A program made the translations under genes and the position numbers. A stretch of DNA of 23,200 nucleotides from Pseudomonadota bacterium (GTDB taxonomy: Bacteria; Pseudomonadota; Alphaproteobacteria; Acetobacterales; Acetobacteraceae), in contig JAJZCS010000004.1 of NCBI GenBank assembly GCA_021829055.1, positions 1 to 23,200 on the forward strand. The letters run 5' to 3'. This document shows positions 8,031-15,940 of this stretch, in pieces. Below the pieces are notes generated by a model. It saw nothing but the letters and a program-made list of their open reading frames with translations. It was not told where the DNA came from and did no database searches. Every line of letters starts with the position of its first letter. Within the stretch, counting starts at the first letter, position 1.

Positions 8031-8506
8031 TTATCCTGGCGTGGCTCTCGCGCTGAGCCAGACCAGACGCTGCAGGTTGTAAACGAGACTAGCGAGGCCG
8101 ATCTTCGTCGTTGCCCGGGCGGGCGATGCCGATGGTTCGGACGACCAGACCCATGGGTCCCTTCTGTCGGGCGAAGACGTGCTTGACACCGCCGAACGGA
8201 CCGGGATCTCGCCGCGTTGGCGAGCGCCGTCCGGCGGGGCATCGGCCGACCCTGGGGCTTCCTGCGGTGAAGGCATGAGCGCAGGCCGTTCGTGGCCAGC
8301 CAGGCTTCATTCTTCTTCGACCGGTACGCCATGTCCGCCCAGACCGAAGCGGCCGTATTGGTCTTGTCGATCAACCCGATCAGCTGTGCCCCATCGTGCC
8401 GCGCGGCATCGCTCACCGTCCAGGTCCGGATCAACCCATGCTGACGGTCGATCGCGACGTGGTTCTTGTGGCCAAATCCCGGAATGGCGAGATCAACCGC
8501 CGGCAC
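8031..8506 (-). pseudogene. IS5-family transposase remnant, frameshifted
   Basis: The minus strand carries the middle and C-terminal parts of an IS5-family (IS1031/ISL2-like) transposase spread over three frames. The first frame reads VDLAIPGFGHKNHVAIDRQH, TWTVSDAARHDGAQL and VWADMAYRSKKNEAWLA, then RRKPQGRPMPRRTALANA. The second reads GGVKHVFARQKGPMGLVVRT, then IGIAR. The third reads ARATTKIGLASLVYNLQRLV and ends at the TAA at 8031-8033. At least two frameshifts make it inactive, and the N-terminal domain is missing upstream of 8506. The family signature is clear across all three pieces. Confidence 0.75.
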
Positions 8507-8628
8507 ACTTCACCGCCCTCGCGTACAATTTCAAACGTACCCTCAACATTCTCTCCGCCGGAGCCCGATCGCCCGCAAACACCACGCAACCGAACCAACA
8601 GCGACCCGCCGAACCTCATCCCGCATAA
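8500..8628 (+). pseudogene. Transposase C-terminal fragment on the opposite strand
   Basis: In the plus frame, HFTALAYNFKRTLNILSAGA is read from 8506. It matches the common transposase C-terminal signature (ALAYNxxRxLNIL) of IS1182/IS5-like elements. It begins exactly where the minus-strand IS5 remnant ends, so two elements appear fused tail to middle. Upstream codons in this frame lie over the other element and have no meaning. The true end of the fragment is uncertain, and only about 20 residues carry the signal. Confidence 0.4.
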
Positions 8629-8718
8629 ACTACGCAGATTCCACCATCCCGGTCGACCCCCAACACGGGTCTCCTAATCCTCCATCGGCGTGTCTGTCGC
8701 AGATCCGGCACCGTCGCC

Positions 8719-8855
8719 GTGTGTCTGGGTTACCAGCTAGCAGCCTGTCGGGTTCCCGTCCTGCGCGGCTTGCAAAAGGTCGCTATCGAGTGGACCCTGA
8801 TCGCTCTGGGCCTATATACAACTGCAGGCGCATCCAGCGCCTGCAGGCAGCTTGA
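8719..8855 (+). pseudogene. Third transposase C-terminal fragment, frameshifted
   Basis: The plus strand reads RGLQKVAIEWTLIALG from about 8764. A shift in frame near 8811-8817 then allows YNCRRIQRLQAA and a stop at 8853-8855. Together this resembles the RGxxKVxxEWxLIxxxYNxxRxxRL end of IS1182-type transposases. The split across frames marks it as a decayed remnant. The assignment is by pattern only. Confidence 0.35.
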
Positions 8856-9097
8856 ACAAGACAACACACCAGGCTTGCTAGCGCTTTGTCAGGGAGCGGC
8901 GCTACGAACTTCACTGGTTATCATGACGCCAGCATCTAGAATATTCTTTTTTGTTCCATTCCCTGCAGCGCCATGCGTCAACGGCATAAGTCCGCGTGGG
9001 ATTGCCGAGGTGGTGACCGGCTATGCCGTGCGCTCCATGCTTGCTGCTCGCATTTAGACCGGATAGCGTGTAGGGAACAACGAGAAGCTCCCGAAGG
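8856..9097. other. Upstream region of typA
   Basis: No coding sequence is recognised here. The stretch contains a 10-bp palindrome AGAATATTCT (8938-8947). No convincing -35/-10 pair was found; TTGCTG with TAGCGT 17 bases on (near 9041-9069) is the closest but weak. Confidence 0.3.
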
Positions 9098-10945
9098 ATG
9101 TTAAAAGAAAATATGACTCAGAAGATGCTGCGTAATGTGGCGATAATCGCCCACGTTGACCACGGTAAGACGACACTCGTTGATCAACTGCTGAAGCAGT
9201 CGGGCTCTTTTGGCGCGCATCAGCAGGTTGTGGAGCGTGTCATGGACCGCAATGACCTCGAGCGCGAGCGGGGAATCACGATTCTGGCGAAATGTACCGC
9301 CGTTGATTGGCGTGGTATACGGATCAATATCGTCGATACGCCCGGTCATGCGGATTTTGGCGGTGAGGTTGAACGGATTCTGAACATGGTCGATGGGGTT
9401 GTGGTGCTTGTTGACGCAGCCGAAGGGGTCCTGCCTCAGACCAAATTTGTAGTGGGCAAAGCGCTGGCGCGCGGGCTCCGACCAATCGTGGTGGTTAACA
9501 AAATTGACCGGGCCGATGCGCGAGCCGACGAAGTTCATACGGAAGTTTTTGACTTGTTTGCGGCGCTAGGCGCGGACAACGAGCAGCTTGATTTTCCGAT
9601 GCTTTACGCCTCGGGGCGGCAGGGGTGGGCTTCTCCCACGCTGGATGGCTCGCGCGAATCTTTGGCGCCGCTTTTTGATCTGATTGTGAGTCACGTACCG
9701 CCACCGGTCCTGCCTGAGGACGCACCTTTTGCAATGGTTGCGACAATCCTGGAAAGCGACAACTTTCTCGGCCGCGTACTGACCGGCCGTGTTGAGCGAG
9801 GACGGGCGACGGTGAATATGCCTGTTCGGGTGATCAGCCTCGATGGCCACGCAGTCGAGACCGGACGGTTGACGAAGTTGCTCGCTTTTCGCGGGCTGGA
9901 GCGTGTGCCGGTCGAGGAAGTTTCGGCGGGCGATATAATCGCCGTTGCCGGTCTCAAAGAGGCAACCGTGCCTGATACGATCGGTGCAATGGACATTACG
10001 GTTCCGTTGCCTGCCACCCCAATCGACCCGCCGACCTTGGCAATGACGTTTCGTATTAATGACGGTCCCCTGGCGGGACGGGCAGGTACGAAGGTGACAT
10101 CGCGACAAATTCGCGACCGGTTGCTGCGCGAGGCGGAGGGTAATGTCGCAATAAAAGTGGCTGACGCCAGCGAGACGGACGCGTTCGAGGTGTCCGGCCG
10201 CGGTGAACTGCAGCTTGGTGTTCTGATAGAGCAAATGCGGCGCGAGGGGTTTGAACTCACAATTGGTCGTCCGCGCGTGCTCACTAGGGAAAATCATGAA
10301 ACGGCTCAGCGTGAGGAGCCAATGGAGGAGGTGCTCGTTGATGTCGACGAGCCATACGCTGGTGTCGTCGTCGAAAAGATGAGCGGACGTAAGGGCGAAT
10401 TGAGGGACATCCGGCCGTCAGGTGGCGGCAAGCAGCGCCTGACGTTTCATATTCCGAGCCGGGGGTTGATCGGATACCATGGTGAATTCCTTACGGATAC
10501 CAGAGGCTCCGGCCTGATGAACCGCCACTTCATTGGATATGGGCCGTGGCGCGGAACGCTGGTGGGCCGCCGCAACGGTGCCCTCATTTCCAATTCTGAC
10601 GGCGAGAGCGTGCAGTACGCGCTGTTTGCCCTGCAGGATCGCGGCACGATGTTCGTCGGTCCGGGTGAAAAGGTCTACGTCGGGATGATTATCGGTGAAC
10701 ACAGCCGGGAGAATGACCTGGATGTAAACCCGATTAAGGAGAAAAAGCTTACGAACATCCGGGCTGCCGGGAAGGACGAGGCGCTATTGCTCGTCCCCCC
10801 GCGGCGGTTAAGCCTGGAGCAGGCGATTGCGTACATTGAGGATGACGAACTGGTCGAAGTTACGCCTTCGGCCATACGGTTGCGAAAGCGGCACCTTGAT
10901 CCCCATGCACGTAAGCGCGCCGATCGGGCATCCGACGCAGCCTGA
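9098..10945 (+). CDS. typA: Ribosome-associated GTPase TypA/BipA
   Basis: A translational GTPase of 615 residues, the usual TypA/BipA length. G1 is AHVDHGKTT (18-26), the switch I region contains [12 protein letters not shown]3 is [14 protein letters not shown] and G4 is NKID. The EF-G-like domain III, domain V ([20 protein letters not shown]) and the TypA-specific C-terminal domain ([39 protein letters not shown]) all follow in order. TypA binds the ribosome and helps large-subunit assembly and growth under stress or cold. The start could be 9098 or the ATG at 9113 ([19 protein letters not shown]), which is closer to the usual N-terminus; neither has a perfect ribosome binding site (GAAGGA ends at 9098). 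It is a single-gene unit next to IS debris. Confidence 0.97.
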   Translation: MLKENMTQKMLRNVAIIAHVDHGKTTLVDQLLKQSGSFGAHQQVVERVMDRNDLERERGITILAKCTAVDWRGIRINIVDTPGHADFGGEVERILNMVDGVVVLVDAAEGVLPQTKFVVGKALARGLRPIVVVNKIDRADARADEVHTEVFDLFAALGADNEQLDFPMLYASGRQGWASPTLDGSRESLAPLFDLIVSHVPPPVLPEDAPFAMVATILESDNFLGRVLTGRVERGRATVNMPVRVISLDGHAVETGRLTKLLAFRGLERVPVEEVSAGDIIAVAGLKEATVPDTIGAMDITVPLPATPIDPPTLAMTFRINDGPLAGRAGTKVTSRQIRDRLLREAEGNVAIKVADASETDAFEVSGRGELQLGVLIEQMRREGFELTIGRPRVLTRENHETAQREEPMEEVLVDVDEPYAGVVVEKMSGRKGELRDIRPSGGGKQRLTFHIPSRGLIGYHGEFLTDTRGSGLMNRHFIGYGPWRGTLVGRRNGALISNSDGESVQYALFALQDRGTMFVGPGEKVYVGMIIGEHSRENDLDVNPIKEKKLTNIRAAGKDEALLLVPPRRLSLEQAIAYIEDDELVEVTPSAIRLRKRHLDPHARKRADRASDAA

Positions 10946-11686
10946 TCAGCGTCATCCAGATTGAGTGTTCGTTCCGAGCGGCTTTTTATCCGATCCGCTT
11001 TAATTTTGAGAGCGACTCGCGGCCGGACCGCGGGCTGCCGTGAGGGCGATCCGACGGAAACGAAACAGGGCCGCCAGAACACAGGCGCCTCGATTAGAAA
11101 ATCGGCCTGCGCTATAATGGAAGGGAAAAGCCGGACGTGGAAGGTGTAGATTGGTCCTCGCAATATCGCCATTTTTCGGAACGCTGGACAGAGATCCCGA
11201 GACCAACTATCACCGTATCGTGATATTCGTCGGCTGAATCCGCTTGACGCTCGTCATCTTATTTTGTATTTTAGGTACCATAACTCCCTAGGCTTATAAA
11301 AAGTTGTTGGGCCACAATTCGGACTTGGCAACAAAAGCGTGATGTACTACGCAAATCTAAGCTGATAAGCACAATGCAATTGCGTTGGGAGGTGTGTGAC
11401 TTGGATAGTGGTTGGTGTAGCTATTTTCTGGATCTCTCGGGAGGTGAGGCTTCGTTCCTCCGTTCCGTGATGGGAGGCGCCGGCATTCCTGGGCGTTCGC
11501 TATTCCTTTGACTGTTGCCTTGTCAACAATTCCTCTCGTTTCTGCAATGTCGTTGCGGAGTTGCTGTTCGTGGCTCCGGGGTTCGGCAAGCTATCTCTGT
11601 TGGGCTGGTGCGTGCGGTCCGGCGAGTTCAGAAGCAAAGCTTCACGCAAAAAGACTGGGACTAACAAAAACATCAGGAGGCTTATA
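10946..11686. other. 740-bp non-coding stretch between typA and the porin gene
   Basis: No gene was recognised. A weak hairpin (AGCGG...CCGCT followed by TTAATTTT, about 10977-11016) may end typA transcription. The second half forms a long leader for the porin gene and holds the promoter and palindrome listed separately. Confidence 0.5.
11244..11272 (+). promoter_or_regulatory. Sigma70-type promoter candidate upstream of the porin gene
   Basis: TTGACG (11244-11249) and TATTTT (11267-11272) are separated by 17 bases. This is the best -35/-10 pair between typA and the porin gene. It would give a leader of roughly 400 nt before the ATG at 11687. A second, weaker pair closer to the gene is TTGTCA (11520-11525) with TGCAAT (11543-11548), also spaced by 17. 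Confidence 0.45.
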
Positions 11687-12955
11687 ATGAAACGGAAGCA
11701 CTTACTCTATGCACTGGGACTTAGCGTTGGAGTGTTTGCCCTTCCAAAGGCCAGCTTTGCGGTCGGCGCGGGCGGTTTTGGGGCCAATGTGCCGGTCGAT
11801 ACGGTCACGATCAAGGACATGGGGCCGCTGAGCGGGAAATGGCAGTTCTCGGGCGGTATCGATGGTTCTATGGCGGCATTTACGAATGCGACGCCGCACA
11901 CATTCAGTAACATTGGTGGTATTTCGCCGAACTTGCAGTACAGCATGGGCTTGGCGGCGGTCCAGATCCACAAGGCTGACGGGTGGCTGCATGTCACCTA
12001 CTGGGGTGGTGCCTGGCAGACGCCTGCGACGGGTATCACGAGCGACTATGGAGCGTTCAACAGCCTTGACCGGTTCGGGTCTGGTGGCGATCCGTTCCCG
12101 GGTGGGCCGACATTTAAATGGTGGCTTACGGTTCAGCCGTCGCAGTACTGGAGCATTTCGGGCGGTGAGATGCCTTCGCTCGAGGGAACTGAAATCGGCT
12201 TTGACTGGATGAACCCGACGCCGCTGGTGAGTAACCTCAACAACATGCAGGCGACGCCGGCGTATGGTCCTCAGCTCAATTTCTTCTATGGCCCGGCCTC
12301 GCTTAATCTCCAGTGGTCGGACTCCTACCACACTGGCCGTCACAACATGCTGTCCTACCTGGTGACGTACAACCTGAATGCGAGCGGCTCGGATAACCTC
12401 ATCGCCTTTGGTCACACCAATATGGGCCATACCGGCAACCCTGGCCCTTTTTTCGCTGAAAACAACAGCTCGCTGATCGGTTTTGGTGCGCAATGGGTTT
12501 GGGGGCCGTGGACGTTCTCGCCCGAAGCGGAATACCAATGGCTGCCGAGGAGCTCGGTTCAAGCGGGCAATGCTGCCGCCGCCGCGCCGCTAACGACTTA
12601 TTACAATGCGGCGGCAATGGTTGATCTGACGTATGCCATTACCAAAAAATGGTCGCTGACGGTTCAGCCGCAGATTGTTTATCAGAACGGTGACAAAGCG
12701 GATCCGAATGCGCAGACCTATGGTGACTGGCTGCAGTTTGGCTTGCCGGGGGCCCCTGGCACCTTCAGCCCGGGTACGACGTTCACCAGCCTGCAGATCT
12801 GCCCGACCTGGGATAACGACAACTTCTTCATCCGGCCGGACGTCGACTTCACGAATGTGGCTGGCTTTCAGCCGGGCACCGGTTGGGGCAAGAATGGCAA
12901 TAACTCAAGCCAGGTCGTTGGTCTGGTCGAGGTTGGCTATCTTTTTGGTAAATAA
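11687..12955 (+). CDS. Outer-membrane beta-barrel porin (OmpL-like, BBP2 type)
   Basis: A 422-residue predicted outer-membrane protein. The signal peptide MKRKHLLYALGLSVGVFALP is cleaved after KASFA (residue 25). The rest is rich in Gly, Asn, Trp and Tyr with alternating amphipathic strands, such as KWSLTVQPQIVYQNG and WTFSPEAEYQWLP, as in BBP2/OmpL-like porins. The C-terminus is VGYLFGK, not a terminal aromatic residue, which is slightly unusual for the barrel-assembly signal. The start at 11687 has AGGAGG at 11675-11680; an earlier in-frame ATG at 11561 lacks these features. Substrate is unknown. The next gene encodes a periplasmic beta-propeller with the same orientation, which suggests joint envelope function. 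Confidence 0.75.
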   Translation: MKRKHLLYALGLSVGVFALPKASFAVGAGGFGANVPVDTVTIKDMGPLSGKWQFSGGIDGSMAAFTNATPHTFSNIGGISPNLQYSMGLAAVQIHKADGWLHVTYWGGAWQTPATGITSDYGAFNSLDRFGSGGDPFPGGPTFKWWLTVQPSQYWSISGGEMPSLEGTEIGFDWMNPTPLVSNLNNMQATPAYGPQLNFFYGPASLNLQWSDSYHTGRHNMLSYLVTYNLNASGSDNLIAFGHTNMGHTGNPGPFFAENNSSLIGFGAQWVWGPWTFSPEAEYQWLPRSSVQAGNAAAAAPLTTYYNAAAMVDLTYAITKKWSLTVQPQIVYQNGDKADPNAQTYGDWLQFGLPGAPGTFSPGTTFTSLQICPTWDNDNFFIRPDVDFTNVAGFQPGTGWGKNGNNSSQVVGLVEVGYLFGK

Positions 12956-12968
12956 CAATTGACCCGTG

Positions 12969-13003
12969 TGGTCGTTCCGGCGCCGTCCACGCCGGGACGA
13001 CCA
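12969..13003 (+). terminator. Strong hairpin after the porin gene
   Basis: TGGTCGTTCCGGC pairs with GCCGGGACGACCA over 13 bp with one G-U pair and a 9-nt loop. No T-run follows, so it is not a standard intrinsic terminator. It may slow RNA decay from the 3' end or reduce read-through into the next gene. Confidence 0.45.
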
Positions 13004-13019
13004 TCGGGTGCCGTGCCTA

Positions 13020-13047
13020 GCTGCCCCGGCGAAAAGCCGAAGGCAGC
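13020..13047 (+). promoter_or_regulatory. Second intergenic hairpin before the beta-propeller gene
   Basis: GCTGCC (13020-13025) pairs with GGCAGC (13042-13047). Inside it CGGC pairs with GCCG around a GAAAA loop. It lies about 45 bases upstream of the next start and, with the first hairpin, forms a tandem pair between the two genes. Confidence 0.4.
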
Positions 13048-13090
13048 CGCAACTAGAAACGCGTTAGTGACAAAAAAATGGGAGTGAAAT

Positions 13091-14131
13091 ATGCGTTGCA
13101 TGAAAATCCTGGCCAGTGCTGCGGTCGTAAGTGGCCTCATGGCCGGTACTGCGTTAGCGGGCGGCTACACTTTCAAGCTCGTTCATAAGATCCCTCTGCC
13201 GACAAAGCGTGGCCATGGCGACTGGGTTGCCTACGATCCAGGTAACCACGACGTATACGTCTCCTTGATTAACGGAATGGCCGTTGTCAGCACCAAGACG
13301 AACAAGGTCATTCACTTCTTTTCGGGAAAGGAAATTCCGGCTCCGAACACAATGACCTACGATGCTAATTATATTTATGAAACGGCAGCGGAAGGGCCGG
13401 GCGCCGGAAAGGTTAATCAGGTTGTCGTTATTTCCAAGAAAACGTGGCACGTCGTCGATCACGTCAATACCGTTGGGACGTCGCCTGACGGTGTGTTCAT
13501 CGATCGCGAGAACCACAAGCTGTATGTGGTCAGCGATGACGACAACTGGATAGACGTTTATACGGCGACTGCTCATCCGCAATTTATTACCAAATATGCC
13601 CTTTACCCAGAGAAGCCGGTTTCTGGCCCCGACGTTGCCAATCTTTACGGAAGTACGATTTTTGCAACAGATGATTGCTGGGTCCTGAAGCTGAACGCGA
13701 ATACCGGCGCGATCGAAGGCAAGATGAACTACGAGTGCAAGCTGAACAAATTCGGCGGTACGAAGGACATGTTCCGTGAAAACGATGATGCCCTCTGGGT
13801 TGCGACGACGGATGGCGTTCAGCCAAACGGAAAGAAAGCAGGCATGCTGATCATCAATCCTGCGACACTGGCGGTCGAGAAGCAGCTTCCTGAAACGTCA
13901 GGTGTTGACGCCGTTGCCTGGGATCGGGGCCTGGGGCTTGTTTACGCGTTCGAAGGCGCCGTTCCCGGCTTTGACGTATACTCCATTAAAGACATGAAGC
14001 GGATTGCAACGGTAAAGACAGGGATGGCGAAGCCGACCCACTCGGGTGCCGTCGACCCCGAGACGCATATGATCTACGCTTACGCGGGTGGTGATGCCTC
14101 CCTCGATGTTTATGAGCCTGTGAAGAACTAA
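13091..14131 (+). CDS. Secreted YncE/YVTN-like beta-propeller protein
   Basis: A 346-residue periplasmic protein. The signal peptide is residues 1-23, with the cleavage site ALA before GGYTFKL. The mature part has repeated propeller-blade motifs, including VAYDPGNHDVYVSLINGMAV, PDGVFIDRENHKLYVVSDDD, VAWDRGLGLVYAFEG and GAVDPETHMIYAYAGGD. These resemble the YVTN/YncE family, which forms seven-bladed propellers in the periplasm and for most members has no known enzyme activity. No heme or PQQ motif is visible. The start at 13091 has GGGAG about 6 bases upstream; an alternative ATG at 13100 would shorten the signal peptide. It follows the porin gene, separated by two hairpins. Confidence 0.75.
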   Translation: MRCMKILASAAVVSGLMAGTALAGGYTFKLVHKIPLPTKRGHGDWVAYDPGNHDVYVSLINGMAVVSTKTNKVIHFFSGKEIPAPNTMTYDANYIYETAAEGPGAGKVNQVVVISKKTWHVVDHVNTVGTSPDGVFIDRENHKLYVVSDDDNWIDVYTATAHPQFITKYALYPEKPVSGPDVANLYGSTIFATDDCWVLKLNANTGAIEGKMNYECKLNKFGGTKDMFRENDDALWVATTDGVQPNGKKAGMLIINPATLAVEKQLPETSGVDAVAWDRGLGLVYAFEGAVPGFDVYSIKDMKRIATVKTGMAKPTHSGAVDPETHMIYAYAGGDASLDVYEPVKN

Positions 14132-14324
14132 TAGCTCGTGCAAAGCATCGTCGGTCCATTCTCATGGTCCGAGTCCCCCTCCCGATCGTTGGTGGGCTGA
14201 CGGTGCCTCTTGCGGCGAGGCCAGAGAATTGTGATCTCGGAAATTCCTGAGCGCATGGGTCTGTAAGTGTTGCTCGGCATCCCGCGTCAAGAGGTGCTGG
14301 TTTCCGTGCGTAGCGTGAGGTCCG

Positions 14325-14411
14325 ATGTTTGGCTTTTTCGCAGAGCGGACGCCGGCTCTTGACTGTGCCAGGGAATTCGTCTGGGGGCGCATCATTGATG
14401 CGCTCTTCTAG
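14325..14411 (+). CDS. Possible 28-residue leader peptide or gene remnant
   Basis: An ATG at 14325, with GTGAGG at 14315-14320, opens a frame of 28 codons that starts MFGFFAERTPALD and ends IIDALF. The stop codon lies inside the 5' arm of the hairpin at 14403-14434. The arrangement resembles a leader peptide with an attenuator but could equally be chance or the remains of a larger gene. No family was recognised. Confidence 0.2.
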   Translation: MFGFFAERTPALDCAREFVWGRIIDALF

Positions 14412-14441
14412 CGGCGGATTTTAGCTGAGAAGAGTATTTTT
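14403..14441 (+). terminator. Intrinsic terminator candidate upstream of the efflux operon
   Basis: CTCTTCT-AGC pairs with GCT-G-AGAAGAG (7 + 3 bp, one bulged G, about 11-nt loop), directly followed by TATTTTT. It could end transcription from the beta-propeller gene, 270 bp after its stop, or act as an attenuator for the downstream operon. Confidence 0.5.
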
Positions 14442-14453
14442 AAAATACCGTTA

Positions 14454-14508
14454 GAACGTTCGAAGAAAAAAATGAGTAGGTGTGTGACGTCCAATCTAGC
14501 TAACGTTA
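14454..14508. promoter_or_regulatory. Paired AACGTT palindromes, candidate operator
   Basis: GAACGTTC (14454-14461) and TAACGTTA (14501-14508) are both perfect palindromes with the same AACGTT core, with centres 47 bp apart. They lie 50-100 bp upstream of the first efflux gene, where a TetR- or MarR-type repressor would commonly bind. No regulator gene is present in the window, so the assignment is inference. Confidence 0.3.
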
Positions 14509-14557
14509 ACAATGGCCAGATTTATATGATCGGGCCAATCAGCAGGAATCAAAATTC

Positions 14558-15940
14558 ATGATGTGCCGTTGGCGAACTTACGGATCGCTGGCCGCTGTCT
14601 TGATGCTGGCTGGCTGTGCCAGCTACAGGCCCGAGCCGCTGGCGAAGACGCCTAATCTTGCGTCGGATGTGGCTGCTTTGGATCATACGATCCCGGCCGC
14701 GAGGCCCGGCCAACTGCCGGCTAAAATTCATACGGGTCGGAAGCTTTCTGTCGGGACAATCGGGCTTCTCGCCGTCCTTAACGACCCCGGCCTGAGATCG
14801 GAGCGCGGGGAGATGGGTCTGGCTAAGGCGCAGCTGATTAACGCGTCGCTTTTGCCCAATCCATCGTTGGGGCTAGGATTTGCGGCGCTGATTTACGGCC
14901 CGCCAGGTGTGGGCGCCAGCACGCCGTCCTATGCGGCTTCGTTAAGTCAGGATATCACGTCCTTAATAACATACCATGCGAGGGTGGCGGCGGCACGTGC
15001 GGAGCTTCGATCCGTCAATGCACGACTCTTATGGGATGAGTGGCAGGTTGCGCAGGACGCCCGACTCCTGGCGACGCAGATCTATTACGCGAATATTCAG
15101 ATTCGGGACCGTGCACGCGAATTCAAGCTGTTGTCTGACGAACTTGTGGCCGTGCGGGAAGCGGCTGCGAGCGGCAGTCTTGACTTGACGGCGGAGGCGC
15201 CGCTTGCGGCAGCGAGAGCTGGCGCAAGCGTGGCGCTTGCTATGGCAAAAATTGCTCAAATAAAGAATTGGCAGAAGCTTGACGCCTTGATGGGCCTAGT
15301 GCCTTCGGTTCGGTTTGAAATCCGCAAGCCTGTGATTCCCGCGCTGCCGGCGTCGGCAGGGGCCCTGCTGGCCACACTACCTTCTCGCCGACCGGATCTG
15401 GTGGCTCTTCAGCTTGGATACGCCGCTCAGGAAAACCGTGTTCGCGCAGCCATTCTTGGCCAGTTTCCAGCATTGTCGCTCGGGCCGGCTGGCGGAACGG
15501 ATACATCGAACATCCTTTCAATTGGTCCAACGCTGACCATGGATTTGCCGATCTTTAACCAGAACCAGGGCGGAATTGCTGCCGCGCGTGCGACACGCGA
15601 GGTTCTCCACGCCCAGTACCAGGCCCAACTCGACAAGGCGGCTGGTATGGTTAAGGGACTCTCAGCGCGCATTGCCGTTCTCGGAAAGGATATTCGTAGC
15701 GCTCTAGCGGAAGCGAAGACCGCGAGGCTGGAGGCCAAAGACGCCGAAGAAGCCTATGATCAAGGAAATCTCGATCAGCGGTCTTTGGTTGACTACCAAA
15801 CCACCGCACTGGCGCGTGAACTTGAACTGATCGCCCTGCGTACCAGCTTCGACTCGGACAGGCTGGCGCTCGCTATCGAGCTCGGTATTGGCCTTCCCCA
15901 AACCAGAATTGTCCCTCAGCCCAAGGTGACTAAATCATGA
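14558..15940 (+). CDS. Outer-membrane efflux lipoprotein (TolC/OprM family)
   Basis: A 460-residue outer-membrane factor. The signal peptide ends in LAGC, giving a lipidated Cys20. Long alpha-helical repeats follow, with family motifs such as RSERGEMGLAKAQLINASLL and NPSLGLG, and again SRRPDLVALQLGYAAQENRV and RAAILGQFPALSLG. It would form the trimeric channel across the outer membrane for the pump encoded just downstream. Two ATGs are adjacent at 14558 and 14561; AGCAGGAA lies about 10 bases upstream. The stop overlaps the adaptor gene start by four bases (ATGA), so it is the first gene of a coupled three-gene operon. Confidence 0.9.
   Translation: MMCRWRTYGSLAAVLMLAGCASYRPEPLAKTPNLASDVAALDHTIPAARPGQLPAKIHTGRKLSVGTIGLLAVLNDPGLRSERGEMGLAKAQLINASLLPNPSLGLGFAALIYGPPGVGASTPSYAASLSQDITSLITYHARVAAARAELRSVNARLLWDEWQVAQDARLLATQIYYANIQIRDRAREFKLLSDELVAVREAAASGSLDLTAEAPLAAARAGASVALAMAKIAQIKNWQKLDALMGLVPSVRFEIRKPVIPALPASAGALLATLPSRRPDLVALQLGYAAQENRVRAAILGQFPALSLGPAGGTDTSNILSIGPTLTMDLPIFNQNQGGIAAARATREVLHAQYQAQLDKAAGMVKGLSARIAVLGKDIRSALAEAKTARLEAKDAEEAYDQGNLDQRSLVDYQTTALARELELIALRTSFDSDRLALAIELGIGLPQTRIVPQPKVTKS

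Larger units (their letters stand above)
14132..14557. other. Intergenic stretch upstream of the efflux operon
   Basis: No established gene is present here. It contains a 28-codon open frame (14325-14411), a terminator-like hairpin and two AACGTT palindromes, listed separately. No other signals were recognised in 14132-14320. Confidence 0.5.

Noticed and set aside
8822..8846. Perfect 10-bp inverted repeat CTGCAGGCGC/GCGCCTGCAG with a 5-nt loop
   Set aside because: It falls inside the end of a decayed transposase frame (CRRIQRLQ) and has no T-tract, so it is not called a terminator; its symmetry may come from codon choice.
9566..10297. Two long minus-strand frames opposite typA
   Set aside because: They lie wholly inside the unmistakable typA coding region and have no recognisable features.
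11702..12562. 286-codon minus-strand frame opposite the porin gene
   Set aside because: Its composition is Arg/Pro-rich, as expected from reading a high-GC gene backwards, and the porin on the plus strand has a signal peptide and a strong ribosome binding site.
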